Assembly (NCBI GenBank): GCA_037349105.1
Contig: JAYJMM010000095.1
Location: 1,860,001-1,924,000, forward strand
Length of the DNA stretch: 64,000 bases
Source: Limnomonas spitsbergensis
Taxonomy: Eukaryota; Chlorophyta; Chlorophyceae; Chlamydomonadales
Direction of reading: 5' to 3'
Part shown: one piece after another, positions 31,901-41,329 of the stretch
Layout: every line of letters starts with the position of its first letter
How positions within the stretch are numbered: position 1 is the stretch's first letter
The notes under the pieces: generated by a model
The model's input: only the letters and a program-made list of their open reading frames with translations
Database searches by the model: none
Told to the model about the DNA's origin: nothing
Program-made: the position numbers and the translations under genes

Positions 31901-32495
31901 GGGGGAGGGGGAGGAGGGGGAGGAGGAGGATCAGCAGTAGGGGGAGCAGGTGGAGGAGGTGGAGGAGGAGGTGGGGGAGTGGAAAGAGGAGGGGGAGGGG
32001 GAGGAGGAGGAGGACACGGAGGAGGCGGATGATGATGACTATGCTGTTTTTTGCTGACCGTGCACCGGAGGAGGATGAGTATGCTGATTTTTGCTATCCG
32101 TATACCAGAGGAGGATGACAGTACTGATTTTTGCTGACCGTGAGGGTTTTAGATGAGTTTTACTGTACAAGCTGAAAGTGCTGCGCGGACGGAAATTAAA
32201 ATTATTCTCAGTGATGCGCGATGTGAAATTGAAGTTCGTGATGCACGGCGTTAAATTAAAATAAAATTCGGCGCTGCGCGGCAGTGTCCGGAACTTTTTG
32301 GCTGCACGACAAAAAAATAAATACTTTGGGGGGGGGGGCACGGACCCTAAGGCGTTTTACGGTATTTGAGTGCAGATCAACCTCGAAGGACCTGCGACCG
32401 TGGTTCACGACCTGCGAGTCTGCCTGGCCAACACTTCGGATTCCTGCTGGAAGAAGGGGCTGATGGTGGATTGTGTGGAGCTTCAGCGGATCTAG
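19940..32495 (+). CDS. F-box-like protein with repeated GWxF...VAF..G.VK modules
   Basis: Exons joined in phase: 19940-20237 (ATG), 22200-22337, 23034-23140, 23724-23802, 24176-24287, 24985-25053 and 25555-25742. A second in-phase set is 27860-27966 and 29626-29780; a third is 30983-31068 and 32376-32495 (TAG). One exon between 25742 and 27860, and one or more near 30.3 kb, remain unresolved. The N-terminus (MLSMTLVCKALSQASHF, then IWQDFLNKRFGP) resembles an F-box, the SCF ubiquitin-ligase adaptor. Exons 2-3 encode GWEFIQGMDSPGHDLSDV, then CHLAEGVALIKGLVAFSTF, GHVKSALLPRSQW and GMYIK. Exons 5-7 repeat the pattern: GWTFYRGY, CRSLAELEQ, CVAFDSLGRVKRSIPPFSQW. I do not recognise this module; ligand binding for substrate capture is a guess. 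The C-terminus reads CLANTSDSCWKKGLMVDCVE. The donor GTCGAC after exon 2 is weak but phase-consistent. F-box assignment is tentative. Confidence 0.6.
20383..20480 (+). repeat. short dispersed repeat, SINE-like, copy 1
   Basis: It shares with 22750-22850 the order GCAAGCCCT, GGCTGGCAG-like block and GGT/GGCCTGCC...CTGCC. Shorter relatives start at 38908 (GCAACAAGCCCTGCTGCTTG) and, inverted, near 30620. No RNA polymerase III promoter boxes could be established. Confidence 0.4.
22490..22960. repeat. degenerate telomere-like (CCCTAAA) intronic tracts and SINE-like copy 2
   Basis: 22490-22670 is a run of variants of CCCTAAA (for example CCTAAACCTTGA and TATCCCTAAACTCC). 22915-22960 reads TTCACCCTAAACTCTTAACC. 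Between them, 22750-22850 is the second copy of the short dispersed repeat at 20383. A cleaner CCCTAAACCCTAAACCC lies just downstream at 23479-23497. All are in introns of the F-box-like gene. Confidence 0.5.
24621..24926. repeat. GA-rich low-complexity tract
   Basis: About 300 bases are composed of GGGGAAGAGAGA-like purine DNA with a 17-base run of G near 24855. It keeps frames open on both strands without coding. It lies in the intron just before the exon at 24985. Confidence 0.7.
25360..25540. repeat. about 54-bp tandem repeat, 3-4 copies
   Basis: The unit contains CACTTGGTCACACCAGTG and ACACAG/TAGTT-GC; copies drift by several bases. Because the unit is a multiple of three, the minus strand shows an 18-residue repeat (TGVTKCDLEPSKLCYTG-like), which I regard as by-product. 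It ends just before the acceptor of the exon at 25555. Confidence 0.65.
25730..25885 (+). repeat. tandem duplication across a 5' splice site
   Basis: The exon end and donor CCCCTACAGGTGAGCTG at 25733-25749 recurs downstream in diverged form: GCACAGGTGAGCTGCACG at 25793, CTATGGGTGAGCTC at 25817, CTACAAGTGAGCTGCACG at 25840 and TGTACAGGTGAGGC at 25867. Units of 25-50 bp also carry CCTGCCCCTA. Several of these are good donor sites in themselves. Confidence 0.7.
26035..26220. repeat. about 30-bp tandem repeat with GGCATGCC core
   Basis: Six or seven diverged units of the form CTGGGGCATGCCCTGCAATT follow each other, each with the palindromic GGCATGCC or a near variant. They lie in the intron just upstream of the 22-bp minisatellite. 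Confidence 0.7.
26421..27388. repeat. 22-bp minisatellite, 44 identical copies
   Basis: The unit starting GATGAGGCGG and ending ATTGCATGG is 22 bases and fills 968 bases exactly 44 times with no substitution that I can find. It lies in the unresolved intron between the exons at 25742 and 27860 of the F-box-like gene. Since 22 is 1 mod 3, each minus-strand frame passes through all three phases; none contains a stop, so three long antisense frames appear. They all repeat the same 22-residue cycle (HPMQYSASSHAILRLIPCNT). Confidence 0.95.
28320..28341. repeat. CTTT tetranucleotide microsatellite
   Basis: Five consecutive CTTT units in intronic DNA. Confidence 0.85.
28893..29106. repeat. 89-bp tandem repeat, two copies
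   Basis: TCACTCTTTATTCACNCC and CAGATCCGGCTCCT, then GTGGTCTGGTG and ATCAGCCT, occur twice with an offset of 89 bases. They are intronic in the F-box-like gene. Confidence 0.8.
29840..30135. repeat. irregular about 60-bp tandem repeat around GATCCTGG
   Basis: Four or five diverged units contain GGAGGGAGATCCTGG/GATC followed by CCAATTATGTATGGAGG. A run of 18 G lies inside at about 29885. It is intronic. Confidence 0.6.
30300..30413 (+). other. exon-like block of the F-box-like gene, frame unresolved
   Basis: A CGCAG acceptor at 30300 is followed by an open frame reading VAKAASASEGACSWPAFAMR and on to GSGWFKVVAGG before a GTAAGT donor at 30414. The preceding exon (ending 29780) leaves phase 0, which would instead read GGQGCIRFRG and hit TAG. 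Either an extra exon precedes this one or the block is not used. Confidence 0.35.
31090..31265. repeat. two-copy degenerate repeat of about 85-90 bp
   Basis: GGGCATGCTTCTGGTATGAA...CCCCCAATCGAC and GGGCATTCTGTCGATTTGCA...CCCCAATGGAC are corresponding blocks. On the minus strand both read WGxSY...CPD...W-like, but no splice context supports coding. Confidence 0.5.
31880..32142. repeat. GGAGGA-rich tract followed by a three-copy ~40-bp repeat
   Basis: 31885-32035 is nearly pure GGAGGGGGA-type DNA. From 32028 the unit GAGGAGGATGAGTATGCTGA plus TTTTTGCTGACCGTG repeats three times. A plus frame upstream (from 31749) reads PKRKRLPNNITSKERKAACK into poly-Glu. It carries an in-frame TAG at 31938, so I do not call it a gene. 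Confidence 0.6.
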
Positions 32496-32768
32496 GCCGG
32501 AGTTAGCAGAGATACGGGAAACAGAAGGACGATGGACCGGACTTGTTGGGTGCGCTCAGTTGCGTGGGCATATATTAATTTGCCTCCATACCCCTAGACC
32601 CCTGGGCCCCAGAATATTATAATATCAGGTTGGGAAAGCTCCTGTCAAGCTCCACAACTTTGGGTGGTATTTTTTTACTTGGCCCCCCCCTCCCCCCTCG
32701 GCTGTAATTTATTTTGTCTGTATGGTTGTTATGGCTGCTTATGTCGGTCTGAAGTGTTTTTGTTTCCA

Positions 32769-32943
32769 GTGCTGGTGTTCCTTGAGTATTACAAAATGTT
32801 TGACGCCATGGTGAAGTGCACGCAGCAGAATCCTGAACTGTTCGGCTATCTGCTTCAACATGTCGGGGACACCATAAGCCCGCCAGCAGACAATGCGGAT
32901 ATGGACGTCAATAGCAAGCGACACCAGCTGGACAAGTTGAGGG
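32769..32943 (+). other. single exon-like block, gene unknown
   Basis: After a TTTCCAG acceptor the frame reads LVFLEYYKMFDAMVKCTQQN and continues PELFGYLLQHVGDT to KRHQLDKLR before a GTTAGT-like donor. It contains an ATG in good context (TACAAAATG). It looks coding, but the next 450 bases are LINE tails and no partner exon was fixed. Confidence 0.35.
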
Positions 32944-33039
32944 TTAGTCTCCAGGGTTTCTGAGGCCGGTGTCGTTGGCCTTTCCGGCCTTCTCTTTTGG
33001 TCATTTTTTTTTTGCCCCCTTTTTAGTTTCTTCTCTTCT

Positions 33040-33372
33040 CCCTTCTGATCAGTGGGGCGCCCTCGCGGCCAAGCAAGGGTGGGATACGCTTGCTTTTCTG
33101 GACTTATCTTTTCATAGAGGCTTTGTTGAGGGCTAGTCTCTAGTGGAAATCAGGTGTTGGACTTGGTCTTCTTTGCCTTCCCGGCCTCTCCTTTTGTTCC
33201 TTTCCCCCTCTCTTCCTTTTAGTTCCTTCTTTACTCCCTTCTGAACAGTTGGGCGCCCACGCGGCTGAGCTTTGAGCGGGCCCAGAGGTGTAACGTTATT
33301 GACCAGCTGGACAGGTGGGCACCCTTTACGGCCAAGCCTTCTGAGCAGTTCCAGAGCTTCATCGTCATTGCC
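33040..33372 (+). repeat. cluster of three LINE 3' tails
   Basis: Three successive tails on the plus strand start near 33048 (GGGGCGCCCTCGCGGCCAAG), 33243 (GAACAGTTGGGCGCCCACGC to GGTGTAACGTTATTGACC) and 33308 (GACAGGTGGGCACCC to CATCGTCATTGCC). Each but the last is preceded by the family's CT-rich 3' untranslated DNA (TTTGCCTTCCCGGCCTCTCC). Confidence 0.65.
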
Positions 33373-34082
33373 ATGCGCCTTTTGACTCCCGATAACTGTT
33401 CTAGCGTGAATTTAAAATGTGTTGCTGGTGCCCAGAAGGATTCTTGGGGCTGTAAAGGAAGCGGCATGCTGCTATGAACCGGTCGTCGTTTTGCCGCATG
33501 TTTATTAAAATGCACAGGAATGGTAAAACGTGGTAGATGAACTGTCAGTTGCTTGCAGGTTCATTTGTTCCTTTATCGAATGCCCTGGACTGCTGGCTTG
33601 GGAAACCCAGGGGGGGGGTCGCTTTGCCTCACCCTTCGTCAATTTTGGAGCAGCCTGAAGCTAGTATTGTATGTTAATGCCCTCCTTCACCAGCCCATAA
33701 TGCTATACCGGTATAGTGACCTTGCCTTCATGCGGTTGCAGTGGGCCTGTGGTTAGCCTGAGTGCTCCTGTATCACAGTATCATCACCAGGATAGTTGCT
33801 CCCGACCTCTTTTACAACTGGTACACATCGGTTGATTTCCTTTTACTGGTATCTAGGGCTGCTACGGGATCCACCCTCTGCCCTGGACAAGTATGTTGAA
33901 GCCATGAAAATAAATGTGTGGAGGGGTGGCTGCCACCAACCGCACACCCCGACTCCATTGAGGTAAGCCTAGCAGAGCAGGGCAGATGGAGCGGGTGCAG
34001 GATCCAGATCAGCCTGAAAAGCCAAAAGAGATAGTTCTTTGGTCGCAACCGTTGACAGCCAGTACTGGGATACACTCCTGAA

Positions 34083-34384
34083 CGGACTTTCAACAGTTGT
34101 TCCGGGGAAGGCTTGGGTGGGAGTCTCTGACTTTTGTTGAGGACGTAGCAGGCATTTGTGAGGCTTAGTTGGTTGCTTTTCTTTGCCTCCTTGGGGAATA
34201 GGCTTCAGAGGGGCAGGAATACTTAGGGCTAAGTTCTCCTTTTGGGGGAAGGCATTTCTCCTTTGTGTTCTTCTCCTTCTTTCCCTCTTACCTCAAGTCC
34301 TTTACTTTTCTCCCAACGGGACAGTTGGGCGCCCACACGGCCAAGCCTTTTTGAGCAGGGCCCAGGGGTGCAATGTCATTGACC
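34083..34384 (+). mobile_element. LINE 3' untranslated region and tail
   Basis: It begins with ACTTTCAACAGTTGTTCCGG, which matches the C-terminal coding end of the copy at 14.65 kb. The CT-rich stretch CCTTTGTGTTCTTCTCCTTC follows, and it ends with GGGCGCCCACACGGCCAAGC and CAGGGGTGCAATGTCATTGA. The element is severely 5' truncated, as is usual for LINE insertions. Confidence 0.75.
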
Positions 34385-35065
34385 TCTGGACGGCCAGAGA
34401 GAAAAAATAAGATCAGTTGCATGACGTAGAATGGGAGGACAGGTAGAGGCCTAGTATATCCAATATACAAGAGCGTCATACGAAGTGGGAAGCAAAGCTG
34501 GAACAAGGAAGACCATACTCTTTAGCCCATGGGCACATCCCATAACTTCAAACTTTGTATTAAATGTAAGCATTACTTATGTTGTATACTTATATAAGTA
34601 TAAATATCTTGTGCCGTTCGTCTATTGTGGTCTGTGAAACGCAATCATGGGACACCTTCACCTCATGGCCAAATCATTCCAGGTAGATAAGGCCATCAAG
34701 ATAAGACATACGAAAGGCCGTATTGCATCCATAGCTCCCTCTGACATTACGATCCGTGCGTCAAGCAAACTACATATCCAGATCTATCTCCGTTGTTTTT
34801 TCTTCGACCGTGAGCGTTTCGAAGTAGGTTGGTGATTTGAGATTTGGGAAGCATGCGACTCCGTACACGACAACTTTGTTCCATATGTAGAGGCTTGCGA
34901 TACATGAGACCGATGTCAATACCTCACAGTAGTGGATTGGGCTGAGCTAGAGAGCAATCTGAGTAAAGCCGACATTGCAAAACCATCGGCAAAGCCTCAA
35001 CCCTAAAATCTATAGCAAGGTCTGACGAGGCGTTTTGTGATCAGTCCTTGTTTTTTGCAGATAAA

Positions 35066-35524
35066 ATGGCCCTTGCACAGAAGAGCAGCTTGATGCAGCG
35101 CTCTACACTGTCTGCCCCTCGGCGCATCTCAGGTGCATCTACCTCCCGCCCCATCCTCACAACTGGCCGGACCCAACACACGAGGCCGCGCAGCGTGACG
35201 CTGCGAGCTGTGACCGAGGTTAACGATGACACCTTCGGGGCAGAGGTCCTGAAGAGCACGGAGCCTGTTTTGGTGGACTTCTGGGCACCTTGGTGCGGGC
35301 CTTGCCGAATGATCTTACCCCTCATCGAAGAGCTTTCTACAGAATACAGCGGCAAGCTCAAGTGCGTGAAGCTCAACACTGACGAGAGCCCCAACGTCGC
35401 CACAGACTACGGTATCCGGAGCATCCCCACCGTCATGATCTTTAAGGGCGGAAAGAAGATGGACACGATCATCGGAGCTGTGCCCAAGGCCACCCTTATG
35501 CAGACCATCGACAAGTATCTGTAA
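35066..35524 (+). CDS. TRXM: thioredoxin m, plastid-targeted
   Basis: One exon codes for 152 residues. Thioredoxins reduce disulfides on target enzymes; m-types act in the chloroplast stroma and are reduced by ferredoxin-thioredoxin reductase. The first ~47 residues are rich in Ser, Thr and Arg and lack acidic residues, as expected for a transit peptide. The thioredoxin domain follows, with the active site WCGPC at 76-80 and the cis-proline at 121 (SIPTVMIF). The end [16 protein letters not shown] is characteristic of m-types. The ATG at 35066 is the first in frame; TTTTTTGCAG just upstream suggests an intron in the 5' untranslated region. This is the only intron-free coding region called here, and nothing in it looks broken. 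Confidence 0.95.
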   Translation: MALAQKSSLMQRSTLSAPRRISGASTSRPILTTGRTQHTRPRSVTLRAVTEVNDDTFGAEVLKSTEPVLVDFWAPWCGPCRMILPLIEELSTEYSGKLKCVKLNTDESPNVATDYGIRSIPTVMIFKGGKKMDTIIGAVPKATLMQTIDKYL

Positions 35525-36529
35525 GGCGCCCTGGATCTCTCTTGCTTTAGTTGAAAACCTCGTCCCAGCAGGGCACTCTCTCAGGTGCTGCCTGCGCAGC
35601 ACCCTGCCCCTGGCTTGCCATGGAGCTTTGTTGAAGAAGCGAGGAAAGAGAGAGATAGCAGAGTGGCGAGTTAGAAATGGACCGGACCTCATGCAACTAT
35701 GTGTTCTGCTTGTGCACCCTGTGAGGTGAAGGCTTGAGCAGTGCTTTGTGTTGACATGATGATGTGGATGATGTCGATAGAGCTGATTGCCTTTGCCAGC
35801 CGGAAACATGGCCAGTCTAGCTGACTATCAGAGTGGGACCTTGCTTGCGATACCCATCGGAGTATCAGTGTTCAATTTTGCCTAGTAGAAGATGGGTGAA
35901 GGAGCACTGGTATCCAGGGTGTGTGTACCCAACTGCAGAGCATTCTGCATGGACAAGGGCTTTGACATGGCGCCTTGCCAGCCTGTCCATGCCTTTCATG
36001 TAGGGACTTGGACCAAACGTGTTCAGAGTGGGTAAAAAGGAACCTGCCAGGGATTGATATTTCCACGGATATCAGGACTGCTAATTACTGTGCTGTTCCT
36101 GGAACTCACAACGATGTTTGACGTGTCCTGAAATATGCATATCCTCCAGTCATGGGGCCCCCATATTCGTTGGTGGGGCCTTGTGGATGGTCACGGTGTT
36201 GATGTAATCCCTGATGGCATGCATGATTGAGTCTTATTTTTAAGGATTTAGGGGTTTTGTCCCCACATCAGCTCTGTTGTCCTTTTAGGTGATCACTTAC
36301 AGCTTGCCCTACAGTAGGCTGCCCAAATTCAAATTGTCGTGCTACTCTGTACTCTTGTAATGGTGTGACAGTTCATGCCGCATGGACTGTCGTGGGGAAA
36401 GCCCCAGCAAACTCAAAACAGGTGACAACTCACGTTGAACTTACCAGAATATTGAAATAGCTTCAGGGAGAATTGCTTAGCTATTACTAGGACCTTCATG
36501 GCGCTTTCAGGCCTCCGTCCAGGAGCTTC

Positions 36530-37790
36530 ACAGTTCAGTAACCCCTGTTCAGAAGAAAAGTGCGGCCATGTCCGCAAACAAAAGTCTGCTAGAAAACTCA
36601 AAAGAGCACGCACGAGAGAAAAGAAAGGAAAGCAGTCTCCACCCTCCAGACAGCAACAGAAAAGGACAGGAAGACCGAATCCCCAGCTCCCCAAGGGACT
36701 AACCTTCAACAAGTTCGACCACATTTTCGGCTAAGATCAGGGCCTCCAACCCCTGCCTGCCCCGGTACAGCTCATGTAAGTCTACGGCATCGATCGGAAG
36801 ACCAGTCCACCCCCGCTCCCTAATTGCCGCCTTGATGCTAGGGCATTGGAAGCAAGCATGGTGCGCGTCCTTCACATGCTCGCCATGTCCCCTAGCCCAG
36901 CATCGCAGGCAGCAGCGTGTGTCACGCTGCGCCGTCCTCTAGTGGCGGCTGTGCTGACTGCGCCCAGACGCAACCTGAAGTTTGTGCACATGCGAGCGCA
37001 TGCCCTTTTGCTAGTGCTGCCCCTGGCATGCTATGCCTGGTCTCAATCAGCTGCCGTAGACTGAGACCAGGCACAGTAGACGGCGGCAGACCTGTGTTCG
37101 TTGGCGGAGTCCTTGGGGCCCCTCCGGCCAATCACCTCCAAATGCGCCCACTCGTAGGCTGCGTCCACTAGCGCTGTCACCTCTGTGACGTGTAGAGGCT
37201 GTAGGTCAGCCGCTGCCTGATGCAGCTTGGGGACGGCTTCTCCCCGCTCCAGCTCCTCCTAGGCACCTAGTAGTTCACTGCACAAGTTGCACCCTCCGGT
37301 GCTCTATCTGAGCGCTAACTGCATGTCAGCCGCCATGGCTGCCGCCATGAAAGGGCTGTCCTGCTGTGCTGCCGCCCTACCGCTGTATTGCAAAGGCGGA
37401 GCATGTGGAGCCGCTAACCTCGCTGTAACGGTTGGATCTGTGGCTCCTTCATGACTCCCCAACTAGCGGCGGACGCAGGTGGCCTCGCCGCCTGGCGCAG
37501 GTGCTGGAGGAAGCTAGACGTAATCTTGCTCTGGAGATAGTGCCGCGGTCGAAGGTGATCGGTGACCTGCACCACATCACGTAGTTGGCTGCAGGCGCTG
37601 CGTAGGTAGCCGCTAGCCGGCGGATGCGTGTAGGCAAATGATGCCTCAGACACACCTTGGCAGCCATGCGGCGGACACGCTGCAGCGCAACAGCCAGAGG
37701 CGCCTCTCTTCCATGCCTTCTTCATGCTGCCGCTCTCCTGCTGAAAGATGCCCAAGAACTTGAATTCCTGGACACGTTTCAGCACTGTCC
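36530..37790 (-). mobile_element. 5'-truncated LINE fragment
   Basis: From 37790 on the minus strand the frame reads VLKRVQEFKFLGIFQQESGS, later YLRSACSQLRDVVQVTD, then AASWGVMKEPQIQPLQRG. Next come broken frames with NEHRSAAVYCAWSQS and TNFRLRLGAVSTATTRG. This is the region following the reverse transcriptase YADD box, collinear with 12480-13396. The CT-rich 3' untranslated DNA and a decayed tail (GGACATGGCCGCACTTTTCT, then TGAACAGGGGTTACTGA) reach 36530. Frameshifts and stops make it inactive. Confidence 0.7.
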
Positions 37791-37837
37791 AGGTGCTTCA
37801 AAGTAACACAGTCTTTGGCTAGTATAGAATTGAGGGT

Positions 37838-37862
37838 CAATGACGTTGCACCTTCAGTAACA
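37838..37862 (-). repeat. LINE tail terminus
   Basis: On the minus strand this reads GAAGGTGCAACGTCATTGAC, the last bases of the tail consensus. It lies only about 50 bases upstream of the truncated 5' end of the LINE at 36530-37790. Confidence 0.5.
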
Positions 37863-38184
37863 GGATTGTTGGACACGTTCCTATGTTTCAAGCCCTCCAA
37901 GGAGGCAATGAAGGCCGCCTCGTGCACAAAACGGTTGCGATCAGCATCATGCCGGTCAAAGGTACGGTGTAGCCTGAACTGTATATATTTTTGCTGTGGA
38001 TTTAGGGTTTCTACCGCTGCCCCAAGAGATGAAACCCCTGAATACAGTCCTCCAATCTTGCATGGCCCAACTTGCCCATTCCAGAGGAAAACAAATAACA
38101 GGAGACAGGACCCCCACTCATGCCCGCCACTAGCCCACTGTAACTGTATGAGAGGGTGACTAGTAGTCTTTTTGTTTGCCGACG

Positions 38185-38230
38185 ATGCAGAGCTTCATTT
38201 CAGCGTGGCCCAGAGGTGTAACGTCATGAA
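38185..38230 (+). repeat. LINE 3' tail
   Basis: CAGAGCTTCATTTCAGCGTG is followed by GCCCAGAGGTGTAACGTCAT. The upstream part of the tail is lost or changed. Confidence 0.6.
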
Positions 38231-38756
38231 TTGTATCAGAGGGTGAATTACTGACGTACCCAGGGCACATCCCAAGGAGTGCGTGGCTTAGGCACCGTGA
38301 GATAAATACAATACGAGATTAGTTCCAACCAACATAAATACGGCCAGTCGGCCAGAGATGGCATCGTGGCATAAGGGGACTCACAAATCAATTGGGGCTG
38401 AGCCCGACCACGGTAGCTGATTCCTCTTGATGAGCGTGCCATAGCACTTCACCGACATTTCCATCCATTCCTGAAGGGCGCATCTTCTGCCGACTGTCTT
38501 TCACCTCGATGTCCTATTTGCCCTCCTCTGTGGCCATGCGCTCCTGCCCCTGTCACTGCCCCTATACAATTGCCTCTGCCCCTGTCCCCGCCTGTCCCAA
38601 CGCATTCTGCCCTACTGTCAAACAATATGCCAATGACTGTGCCATTCGAACGGAGCTGTCAGCTGTGCTCTGTCAGCAGCCGCACCTCGCCAACAGCAAG
38701 GCCATGTCCCCAGCATGTGGCTCTGCATACGCAGCCCGCTGCTCTTGCTTTCACAG

Positions 38757-39760
38757 GTCTCTAATCAGGCCAATGCCTATAATGAAGAGGCCAGGAGCAC
38801 ATATGCATTGGTTTCAAGGGTAAGTAACACATGCTCCAGAGTTCACTTTAGCTGCATGCCTCAGTTACACATCTGCTACCTCACGGTCTATGGCCAAGAG
38901 AGAAGGGTGCAACAAGCCCTGCTGCTTGGGCCGTGGGCCGCTCTTAATTTTGTCCCTGCTGTCACCATGGCCTCCAAGGGTCATCCCAAAGATGGTTTGG
39001 CTTAGACTTAGAAACATCATTTCTATTCGCACTACCTGTAACATGTGCCTTAGCTAATTCCCATCTTCACACAATTGTGCCGGAAATCTTACATGTATTT
39101 CCTAAAATCTTACCACATTGCCTTTCACCGTTGCTCAGCTGCAATTAAAAAGAGGATGGTGCTGCACAGTACAGGTCTACAGCAAGGAAGCACAGTCCAG
39201 ATCCAAATCAGATCCAAAGCAAGGCGTGCACTGTCCAAGGCAGCATGGTGTGCTTCCCTGCGTGGATGCAGAAGCTTGCCCGGTGTCAGCCCCTCGCGCA
39301 ACACCGTCAGATGTGGCTCTGGCGTTGGGTTGCAGCCGGCCTTCATCTCCTAAAAAGCAGCCACAGTGGGAGGCTTTAGTCATACGCAGGACTGGGAGAT
39401 GGCTCCTAGCCCGCGTCCCAGTTGTCTGCTGCCATGCGAGGAGGGTACCTTCCGTTCGACCATGTTAAGGGCATCTTTGTGCTCCCGATCCCGGATGGGC
39501 ACGACAACCTAGCCCTTTTGGTACATGCCAAGTTCACGGAGTGTTTCAGGTCAGCAACTCAGCTGAGGATGTGCTCATGGTCGAGATCTTCCCATGGCAA
39601 ATCCTTGTGCTGCATTCCTTGGCGTTTATTCAAAGCACTTTTGTGCTTCTAGTGCGTACAAGACCACGTTTGAGAGGCTGTCCGGCCATGGGTGTGGTGC
39701 CATACTGCCATGGCTTTCCATGGCTGCTGAGATGTCTCGGGTCAGCTTGCTGTGTTGGCC
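38757..39760 (+). other. exon-like blocks of an unrecognised gene
   Basis: Three blocks look coding. 38757-38820 reads VSNQANAYNEEARSTYALVS between CACAG and GTAAGT. 39434-39548 reads MRGGYLPFDHVKGIFVLPIP to HAKFTECF before a GTCAGC donor. About 39652-39739 reads AYKTTFERLSGHGCGAILPW to MSR, also before GTCAGC. No start, stop or family could be assigned and the phases were not all reconciled. Confidence 0.3.
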
Positions 39761-39969
39761 CCTAACTGGGGCATTCTGGTCAGCTTGGGCGTCACGAGGC
39801 CATTTCCCCGTGACCTGTGGCTCGTCCAGCTGCCGTGTTAAGGTCTGCCTGAAGGTGAGGCGGAGAAAAGGGGCATGGGCTAGGATTTGGATGAGAACAA
39901 GGACGAGTTATGCTTGTTCTAGAGGGGGTAGAAAGAAACTGAGGAGAACCCTGCGTAGAAGGTAGTGAC

Positions 39970-41070
39970 AGTTATTTTTGTCATGCTTATTTAGAGGGAG
40001 GAGGGGAAACCTGGGGAGGAGACAGGGCACGACGTTGAGACAAGCATACTGCAGACGTCCTATGCCTTCGCACCAATTTATGTTATGGGCCCGCGCGGAA
40101 CAGCACGCGGTTATTCATTAAAAAATTCTCGTTAGGGTTGCGCGGGTTAACTTGCAAATTAAATTCTGAAGTTTTTGCTTGTGATAATCAGTGCCGTACG
40201 ATTCTCCCACATTCCCACACCAGTACCGGTTTTCTTATCATCATGCTGTCTGCAGTTCTGCACTCTGCAGTTACAACGCCTTGTCTCGCAGGCGTGGTAC
40301 CGACTGCCCATTACAGATAATTCACGGATTAACATAAACTATTGATGGCCCCTGCGGCTAAATAATAATACTTTTTTACCGCGCAGTTAAAACAACTCTA
40401 ATTAATTGGTAACGCGAAAGACGTTTACAGCAGATTTACAGTATGCAAATCTTAGATTTTCCCTTGGCTCTTATTTTGTAAGGATTGGTTTGAGAAGAAA
40501 ACCCTATCCGGAAATGGGTACCCATGGTACCAGTAAACTACTAATCTCCATACCCTCATTTTGAGGGGAAAAGTACTTGAGGAACTCTTTCGTAGGCATC
40601 AGATTGAGATGCCTTAGAGCTATGTCGTCCCATGTCAAATGCTGTCAATCTGCATTGTTAAATGTTATATGTGATGAGCATTTTAACAAGACACTTAATT
40701 AAGCCGGCCAGATGAGAACCAGCAGCCAGCCATTAATTTAATGCCATTAGAAGCGCCTTAAAGAAATAATTGGAGAGCACCCCTTACATGCTCTGCAGTT
40801 CCAGGTGTATCTACATTACTTTCTGAGAAAGGAAACGTCTACTAGGGGTTGGTCTGGGAGGGAACAGGGGTCAGCAATTTGAACATTGTGAGTTTGTGAC
40901 AATGTGACCCCCTTCCGCCCTTCCCCACCCCTTTCGATATATTTAGTTACTAGTGTTTCTTTCTTTTAGAGATCCGATCAGAGTCGTCTACAGGCTTCAC
41001 CAGATAAGTTCTCTCGACCCAGATAGACGACAGTACGCATCACAAGCTTGGACCGTACCAAGCAGTGGTC
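39970..41070. other. non-coding stretch
   Basis: The first part has GCGCGG words set in AT-rich DNA (40090-40150). The rest (40320-40980) is AT-rich without open frames of note. I see no gene. Confidence 0.4.
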
Positions 41071-41078
41071 ACCCCTGG

Positions 41079-41085
41079 TATAAAA
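41079..41085 (+). promoter_or_regulatory. candidate TATA box of the methyltransferase gene
   Basis: TATAAAA lies about 250 bases upstream of the first in-frame ATG (41330) of the gene that follows. It would place transcription start near 41110, leaving a 5' leader of about 220 bases. This is positional inference only. Confidence 0.4.
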
Positions 41086-41329
41086 TGTGGGGCTGAAAGA
41101 ACTGAGCGCAAACACAACCCACTGTCTCGAAATTCCTAACACGGTCGTAGGACAGTTCCTACCTCTGTGGCCGCTTAAAAGAGTGACCAGCGACTCGCAA
41201 TTCGCGACACGTCATGTCGACATCTCCCCCTCCGGGCCCCATACCCGACGGACATGTTGCTTGCCTGCTTCTATTCTCTTGACTGGCAGCGCTTCAAACC
41301 CACCTCGCATAGTCACAATCCTAGGCGAT

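Noticed and set aside
36498..36734. 78-codon Lys/Arg-rich plus frame
   Set aside because: It is antisense to the CT-rich 3' untranslated region and tail of the minus-strand LINE.
37860..37965. Minus frame with EF-hand-like FDRHDADRNRFVHEAAF
   Set aside because: The loop lacks Gly at position 6 and Glu at position 12, there is no acceptor, and LINE tail DNA adjoins it; probably chance or transposon-derived.
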